A DNA stretch of 64,000 bases from Chloroflexi bacterium TSY (GTDB lineage: Bacteria > Chloroflexota > Anaerolineae > Caldilineales > Caldilineaceae), in contig JAHBNG010000007.1 in assembly GCA_019217005.1 (NCBI GenBank), positions 62,001 to 126,000 on the forward strand, in the 5' to 3' direction. The translations under genes were made by a program, and so were the position numbers. Under the pieces are notes generated by a model. The model made no database searches and had not been told where the DNA came from. It was given only the letters and a program-made list of their open reading frames with translations. This document shows positions 27,333-38,204 of the stretch, piece after piece. Numbering within the stretch: position 1 is the stretch's first letter; each line of letters begins with the position of its first letter.

Positions 27333-28187
27333 TTGACCAATTACAGATCTGACCTACGCCTACCCGGCATGACCGCGAGGATCCTAAAGCACGTGATCCT
27401 GTTGACAGTCGCCTTACTGTCAACAGGACCGGTACTCATCGTTGTCTTAAATTCATTCAAGTCACGACGAGCCATATTCAAGAATCCTTACCAACTACCC
27501 ACCCAAGAAACGTTTGACCTGGTTGGGTACACCACCGTTTTTGAACAATCGCAATTTTACCTCTACTATTTTAACAGCATATTCGTTACCCTTACTTCTC
27601 TTTTTCTAATTCTCTTCGTCGGTTCGATGGCTGCATTTGCGCTGGCTGAGTATCCATTCCCTGGAAATAGCTTTGTTCGACTCTTCTTTCTTTTAGGTAT
27701 TATCATCCCGATACGCCTGGGTTCTGTCAGTATCGTCCGCATCATTATCTCCCTCAATCTCATGAATACCCTGTGGGCATTGATTGTGGTCTACGTTGCC
27801 GGGGGACTATCGCTGGCCATCTTTATATTGACCACCTTTATGAGCCAGGTACCGAGTGAACTGAAGGGGGCCGCGCGCATAGATGGTGCGAGTGAATATC
27901 GAATTTTCTGGCTCATCTTGCCCATTGTCCGTCCGGCGATAGGGACTGTGGCGGCACTTTCCATCATTCCGATTTGGAACGATCTCTGGTTTCCACTCAT
28001 CTTGGCACCGGGGGAAGCGATTCGAACGGTGACACTGGGTGCGCAGCAGTTCATGGGGCAATTTTCTAATGATTGGAATGCCGTATTGGCATCGCTGACG
28101 CTCTCGACAGTTCCCGTCTTAATTGTCTATTTCATCGCATCGAAACAACTTCTACAGGGATTAACCGCGGGGGCTGTGAAGACCTAA
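27333..28187 (+). CDS. Carbohydrate ABC permease (MalG type)
   Basis: A 284-residue inner-membrane permease with six predicted spans. Family stretches are NSFKSRRAIFKNPYQLP, PFPGNSFVRLFFLLGIIIPIR, the EAA loop PSELKGAARIDGASEYRIFWLILPI, PIWNDLWFPLILAP and the C-terminal KQLLQGLTAGAVKT. Start at TTG 27333 is preferred: AAAGGAG lies 7 bases upstream. The alternative ATG at 27369 would lack this and shorten the N-terminus. It is the partner of the MITE-split permease. Confidence 0.9.
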   Translation: MTNYRSDLRLPGMTARILKHVILLTVALLSTGPVLIVVLNSFKSRRAIFKNPYQLPTQETFDLVGYTTVFEQSQFYLYYFNSIFVTLTSLFLILFVGSMAAFALAEYPFPGNSFVRLFFLLGIIIPIRLGSVSIVRIIISLNLMNTLWALIVVYVAGGLSLAIFILTTFMSQVPSELKGAARIDGASEYRIFWLILPIVRPAIGTVAALSIIPIWNDLWFPLILAPGEAIRTVTLGAQQFMGQFSNDWNAVLASLTLSTVPVLIVYFIASKQLLQGLTAGAVKT

Positions 28188-28207
28188 AGCAACGATTGGA
28201 AGAATAA

Positions 28208-29311
28208 ATGGGACGCAAAATTAAGCTTGGCATCGTAGGGTGTGGGTTCGCGGGCACGCAGACCATGTATGCCCCCATTCTGCGCGTGCTTGAAAATGGT
28301 CACGTGACGGCGTTAATGGATCCGAATCAGCAGGCGCTAGACTTTATGATCCAGAACTATGGTGATTTCGATTGCTACCATGACTACAGCAAATTTCTGG
28401 CGAACGCCGATATCGATGCAGTTCTCGTTGCTTCGCCCGTTTATTTGCATGAAGAACAAGTCGTTCGGGCGGCACAAGCAGGCAAACACATTCTGTGTGA
28501 AAAACCAATGGCCCCGACCATTGAGGCCTGCGACCGTATGTGTCAAGCCGCCCAGATGCACGATATAACACTCATGATCGGTTTTGTCAAGCGGTTCGAT
28601 AAAAGCCTTCAACTCGCTGAAGAGTACATAAAGTCAGGTAAATTGGGTCGATTATTCCATGTCCATGCTGAGGTGAGTTGGTGTCACGACATATCTCCAC
28701 TTGGTTATAACTGGCGGCAATCCAGTCAGACGCTGGGCGGCATATTCCAAGACAACGCCAGCCACATCGTTGATCTCTGTCGCTGGTGGGCAGGGGAGAT
28801 TCATAGCGTCAGTGGCTACGTGTTACTTCTGCGACCGGACTGGGATGTCGAAACTCACGCTCATGCCACCCTGAAACATAAAAACGGTGTTATCTCAACG
28901 ATCCAAGCTAGTAATATGTCACAAAAGCCGATGTCCGAGTATTTTCTTCTTGAAGGAACCGATGCTACGTTGGAAATTCATTTTGGCCCAGCGATGAAGT
29001 ACAGTTCACCAGAACCCTATTCTGTACACCTGTGGAAGGGTGGCCGTCAAAAGACAGACTTGACCATTCATAACTTCGGCAACCTCGATCAGGAATTGCG
29101 CGAGCGTGGCCCATATAAGCGGCAGGTTGACCACTTTTGTGAGTCTATTCTGGAGAAAAAAGAACCCTGGATAGATGGCATAGCCGGGCGTAAGGCTATC
29201 GAGGTGGTCAACGCAGTCTATCTTTCCGCCTGGCGGGAAAAAACGATGAAGCTGCCGTTATCTAATTCTGGTGATCTTGAAACCATGTTCCGCGAGATGA
29301 GGGAGCATTAG
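28208..29311 (+). CDS. Gfo/Idh/MocA-family oxidoreductase
   Basis: A 367-residue NAD(P)-dependent sugar/inositol dehydrogenase. The Rossmann start is KLGIVGCGFAGTQ. The conserved CEKPMAPT stretch carries the catalytic Lys, and GGIFQDNASHIVDLCRWW carries the DxxxHxxD-type residues of the C-terminal alpha/beta domain. It starts 20 bp after the permease gene, so it is co-transcribed. It may oxidise the imported sugar or provide the keto intermediate for the isomerases. Confidence 0.9.
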   Translation: MGRKIKLGIVGCGFAGTQTMYAPILRVLENGHVTALMDPNQQALDFMIQNYGDFDCYHDYSKFLANADIDAVLVASPVYLHEEQVVRAAQAGKHILCEKPMAPTIEACDRMCQAAQMHDITLMIGFVKRFDKSLQLAEEYIKSGKLGRLFHVHAEVSWCHDISPLGYNWRQSSQTLGGIFQDNASHIVDLCRWWAGEIHSVSGYVLLLRPDWDVETHAHATLKHKNGVISTIQASNMSQKPMSEYFLLEGTDATLEIHFGPAMKYSSPEPYSVHLWKGGRQKTDLTIHNFGNLDQELRERGPYKRQVDHFCESILEKKEPWIDGIAGRKAIEVVNAVYLSAWREKTMKLPLSNSGDLETMFREMREH

Positions 29312-29323
29312 AGGGGGAAAACC

Positions 29324-32300
29324 ATGCATCAAGTACGTCGGACGTTAGAAAAAATCACCGCGAGGCTTCAATTCTTATCATCAACAGCGGTCTATAGGCA
29401 AAGACAGCCAATGGCACCCTTCAGATTCAAGGTTGGCTCTGACCCTCTGGTGGGCGTTGATGGTAACGATTCTGACTGGTCGCTCATTGAGCCTGGCAGT
29501 TATTGGGGCGAGTTGCGTCAGGAATTTACGCTGCGTACAACTTTCGCGGTGCCTCCCGATTGGACACAACCAGTGGCACTTGTTCTCCCTTTAGGCGTTA
29601 GCAAAAGTCTGGAAGCATTGGCATTTCTTTACAGCCCTGAAGGGTTAGTATATCTGGATGGCAAGGCTATTCAGGGCGTAGATCCGAACCATCAAGAGTT
29701 GTTGCTGCCCGACAGGTATCTCGATGGCAACGAACACCAGATTGCGGTGCATGGCTGGGCGGGGATTAAAGATGAGAGATATGAGATGGGTCAACCCTGT
29801 CTGGTGCAGATCGATCAACCCGCGCGTGACTTTGTGACGACAGCCCGCATCACGCTTGAGGTTGTCAACCAGTTACCCGAAGAGAGCCCCATCCGGGCGA
29901 ACCTGCTCAACGCTTTAGATGAGGCATTTCTGTTGCTTGATTTACGTGTGCCATTGGGCACCTCATTTTATGAAAGTGTCCCTTCTGCCCATCGAGCATT
30001 GCGGGCAGGGATAGACATAGCGGGGCCGCCGTCAAATGTGACGGTGACAGGTGTGGGTCATGCCCATATTGACGTGGCATGGTTATGGCCCCTGAGCCAG
30101 ACGCGCAAAAAGGCGGCCCAGAGTTTCAGCAATGTCTTACGCTTGATGGAGCAGTTCCCAGACTTTTACTTTACGCAAAGCCAACCACAGCTCTATCAGT
30201 ATATTTCCGAAGATCACCCAGAGATTATGGAGCAGATCAAGGTGCGCGTTGCTGAGGGACGCTGGGAAACAATCGGCGGTATGTGGGTGGAAGCCGACTG
30301 CAATATCACGGGTGCAGAGTCTCTCGCGCGCCAATTTCTGCTTGGTCGTGACTATTTTTTGAAAACGTTTGGCCAGCGTGAATCGCCCGCTCTGTGGCTG
30401 CCCGATGTCTTTGGGTACGCCTGGCAACTCCCTCAACTCATCAAAAAAGCGGGCCTTGACTACTTTGTAACAGCGAAGCTGAGTTGGAATCAGTACAATC
30501 GCATCCCCTACGATCAGTTTTGGTGGCAAGGATTAGACGGCACCAAGATATTGACAAATTTCATCACGACGTCAAAACCTGGTTGGTGGGGAGCAACATA
30601 CAGTGCGGACCTATCACCGGAAGAGATCTTTACGACATGGAAAGAGAAGCAACAAAAGGAACTGCACAATGAGTTTATGATCCCCTTTGGAAATGGGGAT
30701 GGCGGTGGCGGACCTACGCAGATGATGCTGTCAGGAAGCCAAGAAATGAAGGAACATCCTGGCCTGCCTAAGGTGCGACTGAGTACAGTGAAGGATTTCA
30801 TGGCGCGTCTTGAGCAAAAAAGCGGAGACAAGCTTCCGACTTGGAATGGCGAACTCTATTTTGAGTTACATCGAGGAACCTATACGAGTCAAGCGCGCAA
30901 CAAGCGTGCCAACCGCAAAAGTGAGTTTCTATTGCATGATGCCGAGTTCTTGGCGGCTTGGGCATCTTTACATGGCGATTACGCCTATCCACATGATGCC
31001 CTTCGTCGCGCCTGGGAACTCCTCTGTCTGAATCAGTTTCATGACATCATCCCTGGTTCGTCGATTCAACAGGTTTATATTGACAGCACACGGGACTACG
31101 AGGAGATCCAACAGATTGGCGAGCAAATCTGTGCGGATGCACTGGCCGTACTTGACCAGTCTATGCCATCTGCGGCAAATATGGCGATCTATAACCCTAC
31201 ATCGTTTGCCCGGTCTGAGATTGTTGAAATTTTGGGCGAAGGGATAACCGATCAGACAACTATTTCGACGGTTGATCAAACGGTTTTGCCCACGCAGCGT
31301 ACGAAAGAGGGTCTACTGGTGGCGTTGCCCACTGTCCCATCCTATGGGTATCTGGCTTTGCAACTGGAAACTGGCTCCGCATCAAAGGCTCCGAATACGG
31401 CCGTTTTGGGTACCGCTCAAGCAGATACAGTTATTCTTGAGAATAGTTTACTGAGAGTTGAGTTTGATCAGGCGGGTGATATCGTCCGTCTATACGATAA
31501 GCGCAGCGACCGTGACATCCTCGCATCAGGTCAAAAGGCCAATCAGTGGCAAGCATTTGAAGACCGTCCTTTAGATTGGGATGCTTGGGATATCGACATA
31601 TTTTACGATGAAAAACAGTGGTTGGCTGAACCTGCGTCAAGCATCGAAATCATCGAAGAGGGGCCGCTGAGAGCGTGCCTCGAGATTAAGCGTCAAGTGC
31701 TGAATAGCGAAATCGTGCAACACGTTACCCTTTACAACGAGAGTGCCCGGCTCGACTTCAAGACCTGGATAAACTGGCAAGAACGTCAGGTCGTACTCAA
31801 GGTCGCTTTTCCGGTCGATGTCTTAAACTCCAAAGCAACATTCGACATTCAATGGGGCAATGTTGAACGGCCGACTCACCAAAATACATCCTGGGATTGG
31901 GCGCAATTTGAATCCTGCGCGCACAAGTGGGTAGATCTCAGCCAAGGTGATTTTGGCGTTAGTCTCAGTAGATCCAAATTTCAGGTTTAGAGAGAGAATT
32001 CTGGCTAAACAGTTGACATAAATACAAATTTGCCGGTCGATATCTAGTTTTTGCGTTAGATTTGGGCGATTTTCAGATATGAAATAGGTTGTTTTCTGTA
32101 ACCGAAATCTGAATAAATGACTCCAAAATCCCTGCAATCTCGACTGAAAATAGCCAAAAACGCCAAATTTGGATCTACTGAGTCTATTGAATGATTGCAA
32201 ATATGGTCATGACATTCAGGACAATGTGATTCGTCTGACAGCCTTGAAGGGGGCCACATTCCCCGATCCAGAAGCGGACCTGGGGGAACACCTGTTCACC

Positions 32301-32699
32301 TACAGTCTGCTGCCTCATTTAGACGATTGGCGCAATGGGACTGTCCCCGTTGCATATGCACTCAATAATCCCTTGATCACGCACCATATTCAAGGCACAC
32401 CGCAGGGAACATCTGAAGCCGCATCGAATTCTTTGATTCAGGTCGATAGCCCACAGGTTATCGTTGAGACGGTCAAACAGGCCGAAGACGATGATGGTTT
32501 GATTGTGCGCCTTTATGAGAATGAGCGAACGAGCCCAACGGTTGAATTGAGCACTGGTTTTCCCATAGCACAAGCCTATCAGTGTAACCTGTTGGAAGAG
32601 GAAGAAGGAACAGTGGAAACAGAGGGAAATCGAGTGAGTCTCAAAGTAAACCCATACCAGATCATGACCGTTCGCTTGAAACAAGGGGCGGTTGGATAG
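29324..32699 (+). pseudogene. GH38 alpha-mannosidase split by MITE 2
   Basis: GH38 retaining alpha-mannosidases use zinc and an Asp nucleophile. Seen here are VGHAHIDVAWLWPLSQTRKK (zinc ligands His/Asp), GGMWVEADCNITGAESLARQ, ALWLPDVFGYAWQLPQL (nucleophile Asp) and NQFHDIIPGSS (zinc His). Near the C-terminal domain the frame meets a 215-bp MITE at GDFGVS. Removing it with one 5-bp duplication gives GVSLLNDCKYGH and one frame of about 1051 residues, the normal family length. The present ORF ends at 31990, losing the last ~170 residues of the beta-sandwich part. It starts 12 bp after the Gfo/Idh gene, and the operon points to mannoside use. Confidence 0.92.
31966..32180. mobile_element. MITE family 2, copy 1, inside the mannosidase gene
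   Basis: 215 bp with terminal inverted repeats CAGTAGATCCAAATTT, flanked by a perfect 5-bp duplication AGTCT (31961-31965, 32181-32185). No transposase gene. Confidence 0.92.
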
Positions 32700-32726
32700 A
32701 TTGAAAGCTAGGAGGGGCAGATAATA

Positions 32727-33761
32727 ATGAAATCCCTCATATTCAAGGGTCCACGTCAGGTCGAGATAGGGGAATGGCAAGAGCCCCAAATTACACCGGG
32801 ACAGGTGCTGATCGACGTCGCAGCATGTGGCATCTGTGGTACAGATCTGCATGTGTACAAAGGTTTACCAGCAACATGGCCTGTACCGGGCGTTTGCGGA
32901 CACGAATTTTCCGGTCGAGTGATCGATTGGGCTGATGATGTCAATGGGTTTCAGGAGGGCGATCGTGTGGTTGTGCAGCCCCTCGTCTACTGTGGACGTT
33001 GTCGCGCCTGCCATGCCGGTCGAACAAACCTCTGTTCCAATATGTACTTGATCGGTGGTGAGAAACCCGGCGGATTCGCGCAGCGCGTCGCTGTTCCCGC
33101 GGACTCTCTCTTTGTCCTGCCTGAGACCCTCAGTTGGCAACAGGCGGCAATGGTCGAAACGTTGGCGACCCCGGTACACGCGTTTGAGAAGAACGTATCC
33201 GGTCTCTTGCGCAGTGTGGCCGTCTTTGGCGCGGGCACACAAGGTCTTTTTGCCGTTCAACTTGCCCACCTGGTCGGCGCAGAGGTCATTGCTGTGTCAG
33301 AAGTGTTGCCCCATCGACTTGCGATCGCCAAAGAGCTAGGCGCGACGAACATCATCGACGCTATTCAAGAAAACACGGTTGAGACGATACAGGCCATAAC
33401 CGCTGGTGAAGGGGTTGACTTGGTGATTGAAGCCGCTGGGAATGTGATGACCCGTCAACAGGCCATCCAGGCAGTTCGCCCCGGCGGGACAGTCATCTTC
33501 CTTGCGTTAGGGGCCGAACCGGTGCCAGTCGATTTTATGACCGTCGTTCCAAGGGAGCTTCAGCTAAAGGGAACCCAATGCTATACGGATGCCGATTTTT
33601 CCCTGGCAATCGAGCTACTGGCAAGCGGGAAGATTACGGTCGAGCCACTGATTTCCACAATGCCTCTTGATGAAGGTAGCGCTACATTTGAAATGCTGGT
33701 AAACGATCCAGGTGATACGATAAAAGTAATCTTGGATCCTTCACCGGACACCCCGAAGTAA
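32727..33761 (+). CDS. Zinc-dependent alcohol/polyol dehydrogenase (MDR family)
   Basis: A 344-residue medium-chain dehydrogenase. The catalytic zinc Cys is in ACGICGTDLHVYKG, the His-Glu in GVCGHEFSG, and the structural zinc lobe is CGRCRACHAGRTNLC with all four Cys. The NAD-binding fold has VAVFGAGTQGLFAVQLAHLVGAEVIAV. It resembles sorbitol/threonine dehydrogenase-type enzymes. AGGAGGGG precedes the ATG. As last gene of the sugar operon it probably oxidises a polyol or a released sugar derivative. Intact; MITE 2 copy 2 begins 12 bp after its stop. Confidence 0.9.
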   Translation: MKSLIFKGPRQVEIGEWQEPQITPGQVLIDVAACGICGTDLHVYKGLPATWPVPGVCGHEFSGRVIDWADDVNGFQEGDRVVVQPLVYCGRCRACHAGRTNLCSNMYLIGGEKPGGFAQRVAVPADSLFVLPETLSWQQAAMVETLATPVHAFEKNVSGLLRSVAVFGAGTQGLFAVQLAHLVGAEVIAVSEVLPHRLAIAKELGATNIIDAIQENTVETIQAITAGEGVDLVIEAAGNVMTRQQAIQAVRPGGTVIFLALGAEPVPVDFMTVVPRELQLKGTQCYTDADFSLAIELLASGKITVEPLISTMPLDEGSATFEMLVNDPGDTIKVILDPSPDTPK

Positions 33762-33773
33762 TCCAACTAGACT

Positions 33774-33988
33774 CAGTAGATCCAAATTTCAGGTTTTGAG
33801 AGAGAATTCTGGCTAAACAGTTGACATAAATACAAATTTGCCGGTCGATATCTAGTTTTTGCGTTAGATTTGGGCGATTTTCAGATATGAAATAGGTTGT
33901 TTTCTGTAACCGAAATCTGAATAAATGACTCCAAAATCCCTGCAATCTCGACTGAAAATAGCCAAAAACGCCAAATTTGGATCTACTG
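33774..33988. mobile_element. MITE family 2, copy 2
   Basis: 215 bp, ends CAGTAGATCCAAATTT, 5-bp duplication AGACT (33769-33773, 33989-33993). Same orientation as copy 1 and almost identical. It lies between the operon end and the next gene. Confidence 0.92.
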
Positions 33989-34210
33989 AGACTGGTATTA
34001 TAGTAAAGCCAACCCGCGTTATGGTTCGATACTGTCGGAATGTGCACAGGTTGCGCGGTTTTGTGCACTCACATCACGCCTGCAGAAGTGTACAATTGTT
34101 GACATGAAGTGATACAAGGCTGACAACAAAGACAGCCTACAGACAACTTAGCCTATTTTGGGGATATGGCGATTTTCGGCCGAAATCCCCCACAAACCTA
34201 CGAGGAAATC

Positions 34211-35158
34211 ATGTCAAACACAACAATTCAAGCAGGCGAAAACAAAGTCACATTCAAAAGCAAGGGCATCAATATAGTCGGCGTCTTGTATCTTCCGCAA
34301 GACTTTGATCCAAGCAAGACCTATGAAGGGATTATCATGACCCCTCCGTTTCCGCAGGTCAAAGATCAGGTGCTGGGAAACTACGGTCCAAGGATGGCAG
34401 AGCGTGGATACGCTGCCCTGGCTTTTGACTACAACAGCAAGGGTGAATCAGATTCTTATGATCCGAAGTTTCGCGATGACGATGACTTTCCACGGAAGTG
34501 GGAAGATTTGCGCAACGCGATTTCGTTCCTGGGCAGCCTGCCGTTCGTTGGAGCAATCAACGGGCTTGGTTTCTGCGGCGGCGGTAACATCATGTCGTCT
34601 GTCATCATCTCTGACCTGCGCGTGAAGACATTTGCCTCAGTAAGCGCCATGCTAGCAACTGATATGATCAATTTTGCTGACATGGACGCTTACAAAGCAG
34701 GTATCAAAGCGGCCAATGCTGCACGCCAAAAAATGTTTGAGACAGGCGAACCAGTTGCTGCTGACTACTTCGGCTACACTGCTCCTGACTTCTTGGAGAA
34801 AAACGCAGGTGCGCCAACGGGTATGATCGAAGGCTACGACTACTACGGCACAAAGCGCGGTGGTACTGCGACTTATCCAAACTACACCAATGTCCTTCTA
34901 TCGAATGTGAATGAGAGCGCGATGCTAAACTTGGGTGAACACTATGCTGACAAGCTAATTCAGCCTTACTGCGGTATCGTTGGATCAGAGGCTGAAACAG
35001 CTATCTGCACTAAGTTGTTCTACGACAAGGTAACTTCTGAGAAGGAGTACCACGAGATCGAGGGTGCAAGTCACGTTGGTTTGTACGACATTGAAGACAA
35101 CATGGCCCAGGTCGTCGATATCGTTGACGCTTTCTTCAAGAAACACAGCGAGCTGTAA
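34211..35158 (+). CDS. Alpha/beta hydrolase (dienelactone-hydrolase-like, Cys nucleophile)
   Basis: A 315-residue alpha/beta hydrolase. The nucleophile elbow reads NGLGFCGGGNIM, so Cys replaces the common Ser, as in dienelactone hydrolases. The oxyanion-side strand is GIIMTPPFPQVKDQ, and the late acid/His part is EIEGASHVGLYD with the catalytic His. An upstream ATG (34166) is in frame, but ATG at 34211 has GAGGAA at the right distance. The related gene at 54191-56597 shows the same layout. Substrate unknown; it appears to be a stand-alone gene. Confidence 0.8.
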   Translation: MSNTTIQAGENKVTFKSKGINIVGVLYLPQDFDPSKTYEGIIMTPPFPQVKDQVLGNYGPRMAERGYAALAFDYNSKGESDSYDPKFRDDDDFPRKWEDLRNAISFLGSLPFVGAINGLGFCGGGNIMSSVIISDLRVKTFASVSAMLATDMINFADMDAYKAGIKAANAARQKMFETGEPVAADYFGYTAPDFLEKNAGAPTGMIEGYDYYGTKRGGTATYPNYTNVLLSNVNESAMLNLGEHYADKLIQPYCGIVGSEAETAICTKLFYDKVTSEKEYHEIEGASHVGLYDIEDNMAQVVDIVDAFFKKHSEL

Positions 35159-35240
35159 AATTCCTGTCTAAGGTAACCGTTCAGACCTGACAGGTCTCTA
35201 CAAAACCTGTCAGGCCTTACCCGTTTTAGTCGAGCTAACC

Positions 35241-36384
35241 ATGATGTTATTGATGGTGCTACCGCATCAGGATGTACGACACGAGGAACATATGAATAAT
35301 TGTATTACGTACCATTTGGCAAAGCATAACTGCAAAGTAATCATGGCTTCCCGCAATGCAAGCAAGTTGCAAGATGCAAAAGAACAGCTTATTAGCGAAA
35401 TCCCCGGTGCTAAACTTGAAATAGAAATTGTGGATTTAACGAGTTTCAGTAGATCCAAATTTCAGGTTTAGAGAGAGAATTTGGGCTAATTAGTTGACAT
35501 AAATACGTATTTGCCAGTCAATACCTAGCATTTACGTAAAATTTAAGCGATTTCTAGATATGAAATTGGCTGTTTTTGGCAACTGAGATCTGAAAAAATG
35601 GCCCCAAAATCCCTTCTCTCCCGACTGAAAATAGTCAAAAACGCCAAATTTGGATCTACTGAGTTTAGAAAGCATTGAAACCTTCTGCAACAGAATAAAA
35701 AGCAATTACGAAAAAATTGACTTTATGGTCAATAACGCAGGTGGTGGCGGCTCAAAGTTTGAGCAAACGGTTGACGGACTTGAAGCGAATCTCACGCTCA
35801 ATTACTTAGGACTTTTTGCTTTGACTGTTCAACTCCTGCCTGTGCTGAAAGATGGTAGCCGAGTCGTGAACTTCTCCAGCATTGGCTATAAACGCTATTT
35901 AAGGAACAAACTTGATGTAGATAATTTGATGTGTGATAACCCTGATGACTACAACCAAATGCAGGAATATTGCAAAGCAAAGCTATGTGCAATATTGTTT
36001 GCTGTGAAGCTACAGGAGGAGTTTGAGAATGCGGGTTCAAACTCGATGGCATTATCCTGCCATCCGGGTTATGCAAGAACAAGCCTAATGACAAAATCAG
36101 AAAATTCGCTAGGGATACGCATGATCGGAACCGTCATGAACTCAGTATCAGGTTTGTTGGGATTGAGCCATAGTTTATATGACGGGGCGTTACCCGCCAT
36201 CGAAGCACTCATTGCAGACGATGCTCAGCCCAATGTGGTGTACTCTCCAAGTGCGAAGAATGAAATGACAGGGGACCCAATTGCAAAAGAAATTGATCAC
36301 ACTCATTATGAAGATGAAGACATCGATAAACTGTGGGACAAAACACAAGAACTACTAAAAATAAATGTAGGCGATTACTTATAG
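35241..36384 (+). pseudogene. Short-chain dehydrogenase split by MITE 2, degraded N-terminus
   Basis: Excising the MITE at 35447-35661 and one AGTTT copy joins IVDLTS to LESIETFCNRIKS, giving a continuous SDR frame. NNAGGGG and the downstream region with QEYCKAKLC (YxxxK-like position) and HPGYARTSL are visible. The N-terminal glycine-rich NAD motif is not in this frame; a GATASG-like stretch is readable one frame over, so a second frameshift probably precedes it. YHLAKHNCKVIMASRN resumes the fold. The gene is therefore doubly damaged. Confidence 0.75.
35447..35661. mobile_element. MITE family 2, copy 3 (diverged)
   Basis: 215 bp with the same terminal repeats and the same length, but the inside differs at many positions from the other four copies. 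The 5-bp duplication AGTTT (35442-35446, 35662-35666) is perfect. An older insertion or a separate sub-lineage. Confidence 0.9.
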
Positions 36385-36407
36385 CCCTTGAAAGTGGCAA
36401 CTCTACT

Positions 36408-37328
36408 ATGATTACGCACCACTTCAACAGCATCACAGAAACAAATCAGTTTTTGAATTTGCCAAAGCCCGAACATCCGCTTTTCTTTGTCCACGTTGAC
36501 ACTCGCCCGAGTGACGAAGCACAAACAACTACGCTTGACGAGCCAATCGCACTGTCAAACGACTTCTACACGATTGGGTTTAAAAAGGTACTGGCGGGCG
36601 AAATGCAATATGGTCGCACAAAGTACGATTTGACCAACGGGACGATGATCTTCACCGCCCCACGACAACAAGTCATCGCGAGCGGGATGATGACAGTTGC
36701 CACCAATGCGAGCATTTTCATCCATGAGGATTTCATTCGCGGGCATGAGATTCAACGGCGATTCAAGGAATACCACTTTTTTGATTATGCTACGAATGAG
36801 GCGCTACACCTGACCCCCAAAGAGGAGCGGCTCATTCTCACGTTGTTTGAAGCGGTTGAAACGGAATATCACAACAACCCCGACCAGTTCAGTAAAGAAA
36901 TTCTGCTGTCGTACGTTGACACGATATTGAAACATGCGCAACGTTTTTATCAGCGGCAATTTTTGCATCGGCAGGAGGCAGGAGGCAGTGTTGTTTCCCA
37001 ATTCACCCAAATTCTTACAGTCCATTTTGAATCTGGTGCATTTGAGCTGCAAGGAACACCGCGTGTTGAAGAGATCGCGCAGGAAATGAGCATGTCGAGT
37101 CGCTATCTGAGTGATGCACTCAAAGTGGAATCGGGCAAGACGGCGATTGAAAATATCCACCTCTACCTCATGGATGAGGCTAAGAATTTGTTGCTAGAAC
37201 CCCAAATGACCGTTGCTGAGACGGCCTACAAATTGGGGTTTGAAACGCCACAATACTTTTCGCGGCTGTTTAAGAAAAAGGTTGGCCTGTCGCCAACAGC
37301 ATATCAAACACAATATTCGCTCAACTGA
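36408..37328 (+). CDS. AraC-family transcriptional regulator
   Basis: A 306-residue regulator with an N-terminal cupin-like sensor (1-200) and a C-terminal double helix-turn-helix. PRVEEIAQEMSMSSRYLSDALKVESG is the first, AETAYKLGFETPQYFSRLFKKKVGLSP the second, ending in TAYQTQYS. The start at 36408 is taken as the first ATG after the SDR gene's stop (36384); an in-frame GTG start at 36333 would overlap that gene. Its position suggests control of the SDR or of the small membrane genes that follow. Confidence 0.87.
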   Translation: MITHHFNSITETNQFLNLPKPEHPLFFVHVDTRPSDEAQTTTLDEPIALSNDFYTIGFKKVLAGEMQYGRTKYDLTNGTMIFTAPRQQVIASGMMTVATNASIFIHEDFIRGHEIQRRFKEYHFFDYATNEALHLTPKEERLILTLFEAVETEYHNNPDQFSKEILLSYVDTILKHAQRFYQRQFLHRQEAGGSVVSQFTQILTVHFESGAFELQGTPRVEEIAQEMSMSSRYLSDALKVESGKTAIENIHLYLMDEAKNLLLEPQMTVAETAYKLGFETPQYFSRLFKKKVGLSPTAYQTQYSLN

Positions 37329-37345
37329 GCGAGGGACCAGCAACG

Positions 37346-37735
37346 ATGAATCGATTAGAAACGGGTTTACGTGTATTTTTGGGGCTGGTTGCCGTTATTT
37401 TGTTGGGAAGCGGCTTTATGTGGTCGTTTTTGCCTGCGGGCAATTTGGAGACGTATGGGATTGCAGTGGACGGTGCGCTCGGTCTCAATATGATCAAAAG
37501 TGATATTGGAGGCGGTCTGTTCATGGCGGGGATTTCGGTGTTGATGTATGCGTGGAAGCGTGGATTCTGGTTTTATCCCGCCATCATCGCCACCCTTTCC
37601 TATTTGGTCGTGCGGGTCGTGAGTCTGATTGCAGACGGGTCGCACCCAACGCTTTTGTTTGGGATTGGGTTGGAGACGTTGGTCGCCATTGTACTGCTTG
37701 CTTTGTGGCGGATGGAATCAACCGAAACAGCATGA
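37346..37735 (+). CDS. DUF4345-like small membrane protein
   Basis: A 129-residue protein with four predicted transmembrane helices (FLGLVAVILLGSGFMWSFL, DIGGGLFMAGISVLMYAW, YPAIIATLSYLVVRVVSLI, LETLVAIVLLALW). Length and layout fit the DUF4345 family of inner-membrane proteins of unknown role. It starts 17 bp after the AraC gene and is probably co-transcribed with it. Confidence 0.65.
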   Translation: MNRLETGLRVFLGLVAVILLGSGFMWSFLPAGNLETYGIAVDGALGLNMIKSDIGGGLFMAGISVLMYAWKRGFWFYPAIIATLSYLVVRVVSLIADGSHPTLLFGIGLETLVAIVLLALWRMESTETA

Positions 37736-37826
37736 CCTCACAACAAGCCTCTTCCCCGGTCGCGATTGTCCGAATGGGTTAATATACCTGTTCGGCCGAA
37801 TTCAACTCGTTTTTCGGAGACCCGCT

Positions 37827-38204
37827 ATGCAACCAACCACACAACAACAATTCGCCGATTTGGTCAACCACTCGGTTCGGCATGAAATTCGGGCGGGATA
37901 TACACACCGCTTTATCACGCTGCTGTTTGTCACAGTCGATGAACGTGTATTCTGCCGCCGCTATACTTACAATGAACCATCATGGTACTCTGCATTTGCC
38001 AAAGACCCTGCTGGTCAAGTCAAACTCGACAAAACGATTGTGGACATTATCGGCCGAATCCCACCCGATCTTGACACAATCAACCCACAGGTCAACAAGG
38101 CGTATGAGGTGAAACTGAAGCAGTTGGGCGCAAGCTATATGCTCGACGGCGCAATCGAATCCCGCGCACAGACCAGTACCTTTGAATTGCGTTTGAAAAC
38201 TTGA
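37827..38204 (+). CDS. DUF2255-like protein
   Basis: A 125-residue soluble protein with the pattern VFCRRYTYNEPSWYSAFAKDP ... NPQVNKAYEVKL, which resembles DUF2255/nitroreductase-type small FMN-family proteins (RxW...WYRA...AYxxKY). The start is the ATG at 37827; an ORF open to 37629 has no ribosome site. No function is known for the family. Confidence 0.5.
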   Translation: MQPTTQQQFADLVNHSVRHEIRAGYTHRFITLLFVTVDERVFCRRYTYNEPSWYSAFAKDPAGQVKLDKTIVDIIGRIPPDLDTINPQVNKAYEVKLKQLGASYMLDGAIESRAQTSTFELRLKT

